DNA of 10,416 bases from Deltaproteobacteria bacterium (GCA_018400255.1 JAGYMO010000082.1:1-10416), one strand, 5' to 3'. Shown: positions 1 to 7,548, numbered from the stretch's first letter. Program-made: numbers and translations. The notes: a model not told the origin generated them from the sequence alone.

Positions 1-322
1 ATTGCAGGCCCAGTACCCCAATGTAACGCCTCTTGTTTTTCCGGCTGGAACCTATAAAGGCATTGATAAGGATGTTCATACCTACGCGCTCCCCCAGATG
101 TGGATCTGCAGGGCCGATATGTCCGAAGAACTTGTTTATAATATAATTAAGGCGGTTTATGATAACTCAGAAGAGAGAAATGCGATCCATCCCATGGCAA
201 AAAAATACACAATTGAGAATGCCTTCAGGGGATCAAAGTCAGTTCCTGTTGGATATCATCCAGGTGCTATACGGTATTATAAGGAAAAGGGCTTCTGGGA
301 CAAGAGGGAGCAGTATCAATAG
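1..322 (+). CDS. TAXI-family TRAP transporter solute-binding protein, C-terminal part (5' end outside window)
   Basis: This is the last ~106 codons of an extracytoplasmic solute-binding protein of the TAXI family, the periplasmic component of a TRAP transporter that delivers a substrate (usually an organic acid or amino acid) to the permease. The reading frame is open at the window edge and ends with TAG at 320-322, so the signal peptide and most of the binding domain are missing. The visible part carries family-like features: a YKGIDKDV segment followed by YALPQMWICRADMSEELVYN, then a helical stretch and an HPGAIRYYKEKGFW tail, as in TAXI C-termini. Membership is supported by the fused TRAP permease 97 nt downstream on the same strand. 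The TTG near the edge is just an internal Leu codon. The substrate cannot be inferred. Confidence 0.88.
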   Translation, partial: LQAQYPNVTPLVFPAGTYKGIDKDVHTYALPQMWICRADMSEELVYNIIKAVYDNSEERNAIHPMAKKYTIENAFRGSKSVPVGYHPGAIRYYKEKGFWDKREQYQ

Positions 323-350
323 CTTCACTTTATTATATTATATATATTAA

Positions 351-376
351 GGGCATAGAGATTTTTCTCTATGCCC
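351..376 (+). terminator. Perfect 11-bp hairpin between binding-protein and permease genes
   Basis: Arms at 351-361 (GGGCATAGAGA) and 366-376 (TCTCTATGCCC) pair perfectly around a TTTT loop. It lies 28 nt after the binding-protein stop and 43 nt before the permease start. The sequence after it is AT-rich but has no continuous T tract, so it is not a textbook intrinsic terminator. It more likely acts as a partial terminator or a 3'-end RNA stabiliser that keeps binding-protein mRNA in excess over permease mRNA, a common layout in transporter operons. The function is inferred; the hairpin itself is certain. Confidence 0.6.
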
Positions 377-419
377 ATTAATAATACAACCATTTTAATC
401 TTAAAACAAGACACTGGAT

Positions 420-2345
420 ATGGGCAAAAAGTCGGAGAAATCTAATAAATTAAGTGCGGTTAGTACAAGGCAGAGACTGCTAACCGGTCTGTCTGCTCAG
501 TTGGTGCGATGGATAGCCATAGGCATGAGTTTATTCCATCTTTATACAGGTTATTTTCAGTTTACAGCCATGAATCAGAGGGTCCCTCATGTCGTATTGG
601 GCTTTATTTTGATATTTTTGACCTACCCTATGAGAAAGGGCAGCAGAAAGGACAGACTAAGCCTGGATAGTATCATTGCCGCAGCCATTATATTTGTTAG
701 CGGTATTTATGTTTTGTTTTCTTGGTTTAAGAAAATGGGTGCAATGGGGTTGGAGCCTCCATTGCACGAGCTTATCATAGGAGGTGTTTTTATCATCCTT
801 TTAATAGAAGGGACAAGAAGAGCCCTTGGCTGGGCATTTCCTATGGTAGCGGTTTTGGTGCTTATCTATGCGCGTTTTGGTGAAATAATGCCTGGGCTTC
901 TCGCGCATAAAAACTATGGAACAGAGCGTATCATAGATACCATGTTTATGACGGCAGATGGCGTTTTCGGGATGCTTGCTGGAATTTCAGCAACATTTAT
1001 TTTTCTTTTTATCCTTTTTGGGGCCTTGCTCAGGGAGGCGGGTGGAGGAGAATTCTTTATAAATTTTGCGTATGGCATTTGTGGAAAATTCAGGGGTGGA
1101 CCGGCAAAGGTTGCTATTGTGGCAAGCTCTCTGTTTGGGATGCTATCTGGGAGCGGCACAGCCAATGTTGCCGGAACAGGACAGATTACTATCCCCCTCA
1201 TGAAAAGGACTGGGTATCCTCCCTATTTTGCAGGTTCTGTTGAGGCTGTTTCGAGCGCAGGTGGCCTTTTGATGCCACCCATTATGGGAAGTGCTGTATT
1301 TGTTATGATGGAAATCTTAGGGGTAAATTACCTTGTCATTATAAAGGCCTCTATCCTGATGGCGATCTTGTATTATGTCGGTATATTTTTAATGGTCGAT
1401 ATAGAGGCGCAAAAAATAGGGCTCGTCGGTCTTAAACAAGAAGAAATACCACCGCTTAAAAAGACCCTAAAAGAGGGATGGCATTTTTTTATACCTCTTT
1501 TAGTCTTGATATATTTCTTAGGTATTGAAAGAAGCTCGGTTACCAGGGCGGCTTTATGGGCGAATGTAAGTATACCATTAATAGCATTGATTCGGAAGAA
1601 TAGCAGGATGTCTTTTTCAAAGATCTTATCAGGCCTTGAGAAGGGGGCATTAACGGCTGCACCTGTGGTAGCTATTTTGTCTCTCGGCGGGATCGTTGTT
1701 GGCATGATTACCCTTACAGGCTTGGGCCTTATGATGTCTTCCATCTTGATTGAGCTATCCCATGGAAGTCTCTTTTTACTTCTCTTTATGACGATGATTG
1801 CCTCCATTATTCTTGGTATGGGAGTGCCTCCTGTTGCTGCCTATATTATTCTGGCAATTTTAGTAGTGCCCGCACTTGTAAAAGTAGGTGTTTACCCGCT
1901 TGCCGCGCATCTTTTTGTGTTTTACTTTGGCACTATTGCTGGTATTACACCTCCAATGGCACCAGATGCATTTGTTGCGGCAGGAATTGCTGATTCCCCA
2001 ATGATGAAGACAGCCTTTAGTGCCTGCCGCCTTGTTTTAGTAATCTTTATTCTCCCATACATCTTTGTTTATAATAACGCTCTTTTGATGGTAGGGAGTT
2101 TTTGGGAGATTATATGGGTGTCTTTCACTGCATTGCTTGGTGTATTTGCCCTTTCGTGCGCATTGCAAAATTTTATGGGTCGAAAATTGCCTTTATTGCT
2201 CAGGCTCATATTATTTGGGGCCTCCATAAGCCTTATTGTTCCGGAATACAGGACTGATTTAGCTGGAATACTTGTTCTTTTCTTAATTATGCTTTATCAA
2301 ATACCCCAGTTTGGCAGGCTTAAAGGTTATGTATTGAGGCGTTAA
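420..2345 (+). CDS. TRAP transporter fused permease (4TM/12TM fusion, TAXI-associated)
   Basis: This 641-aa integral membrane protein fuses the small (DctQ-like) and large (DctM-like) TRAP permease subunits, the form usually paired with TAXI binding proteins. It would move the captured solute across the inner membrane using an ion gradient. After a basic cytosolic N-terminus (1-30), hydrophobic segments recur through the whole chain. DctM-type signatures are visible: GMLSGSGTANVAGTGQITIP (240-259), GGLLMPPIMGSAVF (281-294), GMGVPPVAAYIILA (466-479) and FGTIAGITPPMAPDAFVAAG (503-522). The two GxxPP-type re-entrant motifs correspond to the two halves of the large subunit. The ATG at 420 gives a full-length protein, but no strong Shine-Dalgarno is seen in front of it. 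The next in-frame ATG (codon 36) would cut into the first membrane segment. It follows the binding-protein gene and probably shares its transcript. Confidence 0.95.
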   Translation: MGKKSEKSNKLSAVSTRQRLLTGLSAQLVRWIAIGMSLFHLYTGYFQFTAMNQRVPHVVLGFILIFLTYPMRKGSRKDRLSLDSIIAAAIIFVSGIYVLFSWFKKMGAMGLEPPLHELIIGGVFIILLIEGTRRALGWAFPMVAVLVLIYARFGEIMPGLLAHKNYGTERIIDTMFMTADGVFGMLAGISATFIFLFILFGALLREAGGGEFFINFAYGICGKFRGGPAKVAIVASSLFGMLSGSGTANVAGTGQITIPLMKRTGYPPYFAGSVEAVSSAGGLLMPPIMGSAVFVMMEILGVNYLVIIKASILMAILYYVGIFLMVDIEAQKIGLVGLKQEEIPPLKKTLKEGWHFFIPLLVLIYFLGIERSSVTRAALWANVSIPLIALIRKNSRMSFSKILSGLEKGALTAAPVVAILSLGGIVVGMITLTGLGLMMSSILIELSHGSLFLLLFMTMIASIILGMGVPPVAAYIILAILVVPALVKVGVYPLAAHLFVFYFGTIAGITPPMAPDAFVAAGIADSPMMKTAFSACRLVLVIFILPYIFVYNNALLMVGSFWEIIWVSFTALLGVFALSCALQNFMGRKLPLLLRLILFGASISLIVPEYRTDLAGILVLFLIMLYQIPQFGRLKGYVLRR

Positions 2346-2520
2346 AATATTGTCAGTAAATCTTTGCACGGTTTATAGTGGCTTAACACGGATAGACTTT
2401 TTTCGGCTGTGATGAGAGCGGAAGTATTGGTGGAGTGCATTGTCAGTTTTCCTTCTTTGTTTCGTAATTAGTAACTATTATGGTATCTGACATATAGAAG
2501 GTATTTACGAAAAAGATTAT

Positions 2521-2550
2521 TCACCACAGACGCACAGGGTTCACAGAGAG
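2521..2550. repeat. CACAG-rich intergenic motif, possible dispersed repeat
   Basis: The motif has three CACAG units at 2525-2529, 2533-2537 and 2542-2546 (spacing 8 and 9 nt), giving a phrase of the kind CCACAGACGCACAGGG then TTCACAGAG. From memory, very similar 'accacagag-cacagag' strings are scattered between genes in many environmental bacterial genomes, including Desulfobacterota. Only one copy is present in this window, so its repeat status is inferred. It lies between the convergent permease and ligase beta genes, directly beside the 14-bp hairpin. Confidence 0.4.
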
Positions 2551-2558
2551 ACTTGATT

Positions 2559-2590
2559 TTTTGCCCATCGGATTCCTCCGATGGGCAAAA
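2559..2590. terminator. Perfect 14-bp hairpin between convergent genes
   Basis: Arms at 2559-2572 (TTTTGCCCATCGGA) and 2577-2590 (TCCGATGGGCAAAA) pair perfectly around a TTCC loop. The hairpin starts 20 nt past the stop of the ligase beta gene on the minus strand and about 214 nt past the permease stop on the plus strand. The T run is on the 5' side of the stem on both strands, not the 3' side, so it does not match the usual stem-then-U-tract terminator. It may still end or protect transcripts from either side, or belong to a dispersed palindrome family. Confidence 0.55.
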
Positions 2591-2610
2591 TAAGTTGGAT
2601 TTAGAAGATA

Positions 2611-3291
2611 TTACACGTTAGGTTTTTCTAATATAATTAAGGCATCTGCTGCAACAGGTTTACTTCCTGAAAGGATCACAGGATTTATATCAATTTCCTT
2701 TACCTCTTCATTTTCTAATCCAATTTTACCGACTTTGATTAGTATATCAACAAGCATATCTTTATCGGCAGGCTCCATTCCACGGATTGCATCTAGAATT
2801 TTATGTGCTTTAATGTCTTGCATCATCTCAAGGGCGTCCCTTTTTTCAAGCGGTGCAAGGCGAAAGGATATATCTTTAAGTATTTCAGTAAAAATTCCCC
2901 CAAGACCGAACATTACACATGGACCAAACTGAGGATCACGTGTTAAGCCTATCACAAGCTCTCTCTGCCCCTTTATCATTTCTTGGACTAGAACAGAGCC
3001 TTTTAGACCACCAATATCCTTTGTGATTTTATCAAAGGCATTCCTGGCCTCATTTTCATTTCTTATATCCAAATATATCAACCCCTTTTCTGTCTTGTGC
3101 GAAATCTCGGAAGAACAGCCCTTTAACACAGCTGGGTAGCCTATTTCCTGGAGTGCCTCCATGAGTGTTTCAGTATTATCTACCAGTATTTCTCTGCTTA
3201 CAGGTATTTGATAATATGCTAAAACACTTTTGGACTCGTGTTCTGATAGAACGGTTCGGCCTTCCTTTAATGCATTCTTTATAATTTTCAT
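2611..3291 (-). CDS. Acyl-CoA synthetase (NDP-forming) beta subunit, ATP-grasp type
   Basis: This 226-aa protein matches the separate beta subunit of ADP-forming acetyl/acyl-CoA synthetase (ATP-grasp_5 type), which binds the nucleotide and swaps phosphate with the alpha subunit: acyl-CoA + ADP + Pi to acid + ATP + CoA, reversible. An N-terminal segment with LSEHESKSVLAYYQIPV (15-31) is typical. His65 in SSEISHKTEKG fits the second phospho-histidine known in this family. A glycine loop FGLGGIFTEILKD (128-140) and DINP (201-204) are typical ATP-grasp features. The length is close to archaeal ACD beta chains (~230 aa). I chose the ATG at 3291 because GGAGG lies 5 nt upstream; an upstream in-frame TTG at 3303 overlaps that ribosome site. 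It follows the alpha gene by 36 nt and is the last gene of the run. Confidence 0.92.
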   Translation of the reverse strand: MKIIKNALKEGRTVLSEHESKSVLAYYQIPVSREILVDNTETLMEALQEIGYPAVLKGCSSEISHKTEKGLIYLDIRNENEARNAFDKITKDIGGLKGSVLVQEMIKGQRELVIGLTRDPQFGPCVMFGLGGIFTEILKDISFRLAPLEKRDALEMMQDIKAHKILDAIRGMEPADKDMLVDILIKVGKIGLENEEVKEIDINPVILSGSKPVAADALIILEKPNV

Positions 3292-3295
3292 CCAT

Positions 3296-3301
3296 CCCTC
3301 C
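3296..3301 (-). promoter_or_regulatory. Ribosome binding site deciding the start of the beta subunit
   Basis: GGAGGG on the minus strand sits 4-5 nt before the ATG at 3291. The alternative TTG start at 3303 would place this Shine-Dalgarno inside the coding region and has no comparable site of its own, so ATG is preferred. Confidence 0.75.
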
Positions 3302-3327
3302 AATATTTATCAGTTTCGTGTAATCGT

Positions 3328-4716
3328 CTATTTAATTAGTACATATTTCCATAGATTTGCCATGGCCATTGCAGCCCTTTCAGGTGTTGGATAATTGACG
3401 ATGGCCCTATTTTCTTCAAGCTCCTTAATTTCTTCATCCCATATCGCCGGGGGTGAAAGTATACAACTAATAACAGGCTTTTTTTGTTGCCATTTTATCA
3501 GGGTTTCCCTTATCCCTTTTAGGGCATCTACGTTTGCTGACGCAAACATCATCAGGAAGATTATTCCATTTATATTTTCATCATTCATTGCCGCTTTTAT
3601 AATCTCCTGTATTGCATCTGAATCATACCAGGCCGGCCCCATATCGACAGGATTTGTCCTCAGTGCCAATGGTGGGAGCAATTCATTGATTTTCTCCTGC
3701 GTCTTTCCGGTAAAACTATCAATTTTCAACCCCTCTGACTCTAATAAATCACACGCTGCCATTGAGGGGCCGGCCTGCCCTGAAAGAACAGCTATACAAG
3801 GTCCTTCAGGTAAAGGGCAGGCAGACATTGCCTTTGCTGTATCTAAAAGAGTTTCTGTGTTGTCAATGCTCAATATACCAGCCTGATCAAATGCAGAGCG
3901 GTAAAGCTCATGTCTTCCGGCCATAGATCCTGTATGTGACATTGATGCCTGATTTCCAACTTTTCCCTTACCTGTTTTATAGGCAATAATTGGTTTTCGG
4001 CCACGGTTTTTTCGGGCGGAATCAATGAGTCCCCTTACGTTATCGATACCCTCTATATAAAGGGTTATTACCTTTGTGTCTGAGTCAGACATAAGGTAAT
4101 CTATCATACGATCAAAATCTATATTGAGCCGATTGCCCAGCCCGATAATCTTGCTGAATCCCATGTTTAAACCCATAGCCATAAATCCAAGCAGATGAGA
4201 TATTCCCCCGCTCTGACTAACAAGACATATGTTGCCCTTGCGTAGGTTGGAAAATTCGGGTGTAAATGATGCATTGAGATTTTTATTGAGATTAATCATA
4301 CCAAAGGTATTGGGTCCAATGACCGGTATCCCTGCACCGTTTACAATATTTGCTGTTTCTATATGGAGATGTGCCCCGGAGGGATCATCGATTTCTTTAA
4401 AACCTGCGGTAATCAAAACACTGCCCTTGACGCCTTTATCCACGCACTCCTTGAATATATCAGGCACCAATTTTGCCGGCAAAACTACAATTGCCAGATC
4501 TATCTCTCCCTTATAATCTTTAATTGAGGGATATGCATCTATGCCCATAACCGTATTAGATCCTGGGTTTATAGGGATTATTTTTCCAGGAAATTTCCCA
4601 TTGGTCAAACTTTTCATAACATGAAAACCTAATTTGCTCATATTATCTGAGGCGCCAATAACGGCAACGGAGCCTGGATTAAAAAGTAAGCGCATGTTTA
4701 TCATAACATGATCCAT
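3328..4716 (-). CDS. Acyl-CoA synthetase (NDP-forming) alpha subunit
   Basis: This 462-aa protein is the CoA-ligase (alpha) chain of an NDP-forming acyl-CoA synthetase. Domains in order: a CoA-binding Rossmann-like domain (about 8-140, with NPGSVAVIGASDNMSKLGFHV and IGPNTFG), a succinyl-CoA-ligase-like flavodoxin domain (about 150-290, with LVSQSGG and SHTGSMAG), and a third ligase domain (about 305-460, with LSGQAGPSMAACDLLE and NPVDMGP). His261 in SHTGS is the expected phospho-histidine that carries phosphate between the acyl-CoA site and the ATP-grasp partner. The start at ATG 4716 has GAGGGG 6 nt upstream. The usual GPNCxG is GPNTFG here, a mild change. The beta gene 36 nt downstream almost certainly encodes its partner. 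'Acetate-CoA ligase' would be the default annotation, but the acid is not determinable. Confidence 0.93.
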   Translation of the reverse strand: MDHVMINMRLLFNPGSVAVIGASDNMSKLGFHVMKSLTNGKFPGKIIPINPGSNTVMGIDAYPSIKDYKGEIDLAIVVLPAKLVPDIFKECVDKGVKGSVLITAGFKEIDDPSGAHLHIETANIVNGAGIPVIGPNTFGMINLNKNLNASFTPEFSNLRKGNICLVSQSGGISHLLGFMAMGLNMGFSKIIGLGNRLNIDFDRMIDYLMSDSDTKVITLYIEGIDNVRGLIDSARKNRGRKPIIAYKTGKGKVGNQASMSHTGSMAGRHELYRSAFDQAGILSIDNTETLLDTAKAMSACPLPEGPCIAVLSGQAGPSMAACDLLESEGLKIDSFTGKTQEKINELLPPLALRTNPVDMGPAWYDSDAIQEIIKAAMNDENINGIIFLMMFASANVDALKGIRETLIKWQQKKPVISCILSPPAIWDEEIKELEENRAIVNYPTPERAAMAMANLWKYVLIK

Positions 4717-4911
4717 TGAATTCCCCTCGAAGGCTTGGATTATATTATTTGTATTGGGGTATCACTTATAACTTTTTTCATAATAGTAAATCAAGATCTC
4801 TGGGTTTATTTATCAATGTTCTTTAGGATCTATAAGGGCCACTTTGTTTCGAAAAGAGCTTTGCGATTCTATAAAAGGTAGTATAGAAATGTTCGGGTAT
4901 GATTTACCTTC
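4717..4911 (-). promoter_or_regulatory. 195-nt gap inside the ligase run with a possible promoter
   Basis: The other gaps in this minus-strand run are 19-42 nt, so this spacer stands out. On the minus strand it holds a perfect TATAAT (4744-4739) 22 nt before the ATG at 4716, and GAGGGG (4728-4723) as ribosome site. No good -35 is seen at 17 nt, so a promoter here would be weak or activator-dependent. A short AT-rich inverted repeat (arms 4867-4873 and 4882-4888) lies just past the upstream gene's stop. The alpha/beta pair may thus have its own transcript. The hexamer could be chance in AT-rich DNA. Confidence 0.3.
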
Positions 4912-6291
4912 CTAACCCTTCCTTAGCCGCCAATACTCTCGGAGCATCCACATTGCCCTGACGCTTTCCACTGAGTCGTTAAATACTGGGAAGGTATTTA
5001 TTCGCTTAAACTCTTCAATGTACTCCCTTACAGAAAAAAAGCTTAGTGCGATTGGTTTATTGGTATCTTGGCATATCTTTTTAAAAAACCTTAATATCTG
5101 CTCAGGGCTTCCTATTCCATCTCCAAACATTTTAGCCATTTCAGGTTCATACATAAAGGAGAGGATAAGGCCATCAATATAATTCAGGGCAAGGCAGCGC
5201 TCAAGGGTAAACACAAGGGCCTTAATGTCGTGGATATCACCAAAATCCATGGGGTTCGACATGCGAATTACACCACCTCTGCGAAAATCCTCGATTTTTT
5301 CCATCAGTTCCCTTGGAAGGGCAGGGCACTCGAAACCGTAGCTTTCGCATGCATCACCAAGAATGACAGAAAAACCACCTGAAAGAGATATGGCTACTAA
5401 TCGATTTCCTTTTAATGGTGGGAGTTTAAGGGCACGTGCGGCAATAGTCAGGTCTTGTATATTTTTTGCTCGAATAATGCCTGCCTGCTTAAAGGCCCCA
5501 CCTACAATTTTATCATTATTAGAAAGGGCTGCTGTGTGGGATTTGGCTATCTGTGATGCAGCATGGCTTACGTTTGATTTAAATATTATAACAGGTTTGT
5601 TTGAGCTTTTAGCCAGCCTTATCAGTTCCCTGCCGTCTTCAATACTCTCTAAATATAAATGAATTTGTTCGGTGTCCTTGTCATCTATCAGATATTTTAT
5701 TAAATCTAGCTCAGTTATATTTAATTTGTTCCCTGCGCTGATTATTTTTGAAAACCCTATGTGTTCATCGGAAAAGTGATACGCAGATTGTGTTGTAACT
5801 CCTCCACTCTGGACGATCAAGCTCGCAGTGCCTTTCTTAAATCTTGCGTACTGCATAGGGGTGAATGGTGTGCATATTTTAGAGTCTGTGCAAATAATCC
5901 CAATACAATTCGGGCCAATAAATCTAATGTCGTATTTTCTTGCTGCAAATAATAGGTCTTTTTCTATATCACTGCTTTCATCGCCCAATTCCCTAAACCC
6001 GCCTGTAGAAATAATAACGCGGCGAATTTCCTTTTTCCCACATACCTCAATTGTTTCAGTCACATACCTTGCAGGTACGAGTATCACTGCTAAATCAATG
6101 CCTTTAGGCAGATCATTCGGATTATCTACAATATTTAATCCATGGACTGTACCCGGTTTTTTCCCAACAGCATAAAGCTTGCCACTGAATCCCATATTTT
6201 TGCAATTGGATAGGATATTTTTAGCGAGGTTTCTTGGGTTATCTGCGACCCCAAAGACCACCATACTTGAAGGGTAAAAAAACTTTTTCAT
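4912..6291 (-). CDS. Second acyl-CoA synthetase (NDP-forming) alpha-type subunit, paralogue
   Basis: This 459-aa protein has the same three-domain layout as the alpha subunit downstream: CoA-binding domain (about 1-130, VVFGVADNPRNLAKNIL and IGPNCIG), ligase-like domain (about 150-280, IVQSGGV, SHTAALSNNDK) and a C-terminal domain with LSGGFSVILGDACESYGF and SNPMDFGD. His252 in SHTAA matches the phospho-histidine position, so catalysis is plausible, although the following Gly is replaced by Ala. It diverges clearly from its neighbour and has no beta subunit of its own; only one beta gene lies in the run. It could share that beta chain, use one elsewhere, or have a different role. It begins 19 nt after the thioesterase gene, so the two are probably co-transcribed. 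AAGG-type ribosome sites lie somewhat far (over 10 nt) from the ATG at 6291. The start is supported by the N-terminal alignment with the other alpha chain. Confidence 0.9.
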   Translation of the reverse strand: MKKFFYPSSMVVFGVADNPRNLAKNILSNCKNMGFSGKLYAVGKKPGTVHGLNIVDNPNDLPKGIDLAVILVPARYVTETIEVCGKKEIRRVIISTGGFRELGDESSDIEKDLLFAARKYDIRFIGPNCIGIICTDSKICTPFTPMQYARFKKGTASLIVQSGGVTTQSAYHFSDEHIGFSKIISAGNKLNITELDLIKYLIDDKDTEQIHLYLESIEDGRELIRLAKSSNKPVIIFKSNVSHAASQIAKSHTAALSNNDKIVGGAFKQAGIIRAKNIQDLTIAARALKLPPLKGNRLVAISLSGGFSVILGDACESYGFECPALPRELMEKIEDFRRGGVIRMSNPMDFGDIHDIKALVFTLERCLALNYIDGLILSFMYEPEMAKMFGDGIGSPEQILRFFKKICQDTNKPIALSFFSVREYIEEFKRINTFPVFNDSVESVRAMWMLREYWRLRKG

Positions 6292-6310
6292 CTATTTATC
6301 GTACCTTACC

Positions 6311-6727
6311 TTAATCTTCTATATAGTCGGATATTTTATCGATAAATTCCTGAGAGACAGCCACTGTTTTGTTTTTCTTATAATCATAAAAAACCTGAAC
6401 TGAATAACCTTTTGCATAGACAGTAGATTCATTTTTTTTGTTAGCCAATATGTATTTGATGCCAAACTTTTTTTTACCCGTTTCGCTAATCCATAATTGA
6501 ATAATTACAGAATCATTTAGCTTTATAGGCCTTATAAAATCACAACTAACATGCCCTAATATAAAGCTAAAATTTGTAAGTTCCACGGTATTGAATAAGG
6601 TCTGGAATAATGCCTTCCTACCCTCCTCGAAATATGTAAAAAACACGGCATTGTTTACATGACCCATTGAGTCTATGTCTTTAAATCTGATATTTATATC
6701 AGCAATGATTTTTTTATGGACCTTCAT
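6311..6727 (-). CDS. Acyl-CoA thioesterase, 4HBT/YbgC-like hotdog fold
   Basis: This 138-aa single-hotdog protein is of the 4-hydroxybenzoyl-CoA thioesterase / YbgC type, hydrolysing an acyl-CoA to the free acid and CoA in the cytoplasm. The family signature is clear near the N-terminus: RFKDIDSMGHVNNAVFFTYF (14-33) followed by EEGR, where Asp19 corresponds to the catalytic Asp of this family. The FIRPIKLNDSV segment is also typical. The ATG at 6727 is preferred because AAGGA lies 8 nt upstream; the in-frame TTG at 6748 would add seven residues and overlap that site. It sits between the IclR gene (42-nt gap) and an acyl-CoA ligase gene (19-nt gap). This suggests CoA-ester turnover in the same pathway, either release of product or relief of trapped CoA. 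The substrate is unknown. Confidence 0.9.
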   Translation of the reverse strand: MKVHKKIIADINIRFKDIDSMGHVNNAVFFTYFEEGRKALFQTLFNTVELTNFSFILGHVSCDFIRPIKLNDSVIIQLWISETGKKKFGIKYILANKKNESTVYAKGYSVQVFYDYKKNKTVAVSQEFIDKISDYIED

Positions 6728-6735
6728 TGGTTTTT

Positions 6736-6740
6736 TCCTT
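6736..6740 (-). promoter_or_regulatory. Ribosome binding site deciding the thioesterase start
   Basis: AAGGA on the minus strand lies 8 nt before the ATG at 6727. This supports ATG over the TTG at 6748 as the start. Confidence 0.65.
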
Positions 6741-6769
6741 GAATGCAAATATACTATACTATTGATACG

Positions 6770-7543
6770 TTATCTTTTACCCATATTGTAAGAAATTTTT
6801 GCCGCAACGTCTTTGACTGCACTGCCTAAATATTCTTTATCATTTAATTCAAAACTTAGCACAGTGGCGGCGATACCTAAACATCCTATTACATTATTAC
6901 GGAAATTATATACTGGCGCAACTACCCGCCTGATTCCCTTTCTTAATTCCTGATTTTCAAAGGCATAACCATTTTTAATAACTGCACTTAGTTCTTTTTC
7001 TAATTTGCCCATACTTGTTGTCGTATAGTTGGTAACAGCAGGCAGGCCTATTTTTTCCAGTACACTTTTTCTTTTTTCCTCAGGCATGTGGGCGAGGTAG
7101 ATTTTACCTGCGGCCACAGCATGAAAGTAAGGGTACACACTCCCAATTCTTGAATATAGACGCACACCTTCACTACCTTCGATTTGTTCAATCAAGATAA
7201 GTTGGTCTCTATCGAGGGTTGAAAGTTCTATGGTTTTATTTGTTTTTTCTGCTAATTCCTGCATAAATGGTAAGGCCATTGATCGAAGTGTAATTTTATC
7301 CTGCAATTTATTCCCTATATGCAGAAGCCGCATGCCCAGCCTATAAAACCCCCTTTGCTCCCCCCTATCTAATATTCTCCTGTCACATAGAGTATTAAGA
7401 ATTCTAATAAGGGATTGCCTTGGGATGTGGAGTCTTTTTTTTATTTCAGAAAGTGATAAATCGATCTTGCTAATGGCCAAAAGTTCGATTACATCAAGGG
7501 CTCTGTCAACAGCCGGAGAATGTTCTGATTTTTTTTCTTCCAT
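6770..7543 (-). CDS. IclR-family transcriptional regulator
   Basis: This 257-aa protein has the standard IclR layout: an N-terminal winged helix-turn-helix (about 12-70, SPAVDRALDVIELLA, then LSLSEIKKRLHIPRQSLIRI and FYRLG) and a C-terminal effector-binding domain (about 80-255, with YFHAVAAGKIYLA, GYAFENQELRKGIRRVVAPV and VIGCLGIAATV). IclR proteins bind small organic acids and repress or activate catabolic and transport genes, often including their own. It is the first gene of the minus-strand run, 42 nt before the thioesterase, so it probably controls that run and perhaps the divergent aminotransferase. No obvious Shine-Dalgarno precedes the ATG at 7543. The start is supported by domain length and by the promoter and dyad directly upstream. 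Confidence 0.93.
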   Translation of the reverse strand: MEEKKSEHSPAVDRALDVIELLAISKIDLSLSEIKKRLHIPRQSLIRILNTLCDRRILDRGEQRGFYRLGMRLLHIGNKLQDKITLRSMALPFMQELAEKTNKTIELSTLDRDQLILIEQIEGSEGVRLYSRIGSVYPYFHAVAAGKIYLAHMPEEKRKSVLEKIGLPAVTNYTTTSMGKLEKELSAVIKNGYAFENQELRKGIRRVVAPVYNFRNNVIGCLGIAATVLSFELNDKEYLGSAVKDVAAKISYNMGKR

Positions 7544-7548
7544 GTCTG

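Noticed and set aside
1373..1807. 144-codon open frame on the minus strand
   Set aside because: It is antisense to the fused permease, whose membrane motifs are unmistakable; composition and lack of a ribosome site mark it as a shadow.
3289..3303. TTG start for the ligase beta subunit
   Set aside because: The GGAGG site overlaps this codon and is well placed for the ATG at 3291 instead.
3395..3886. 163-codon open frame on the plus strand
   Set aside because: It lies wholly inside the ligase alpha gene on the other strand, has Ser/Ile/Phe-rich antisense composition and matches no family.
4867..4888. Inverted repeat TTCTATA/TATAGAA after the first alpha gene as a terminator
   Set aside because: The stem is seven AT-rich pairs with an 8-nt loop and no T tract, too weak to call a terminator.
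6725..6748. TTG start for the 4HBT-like thioesterase
   Set aside because: AAGGA lies inside the proposed extension and is well spaced for the ATG at 6727; family homologues begin close to the RFKDID motif.
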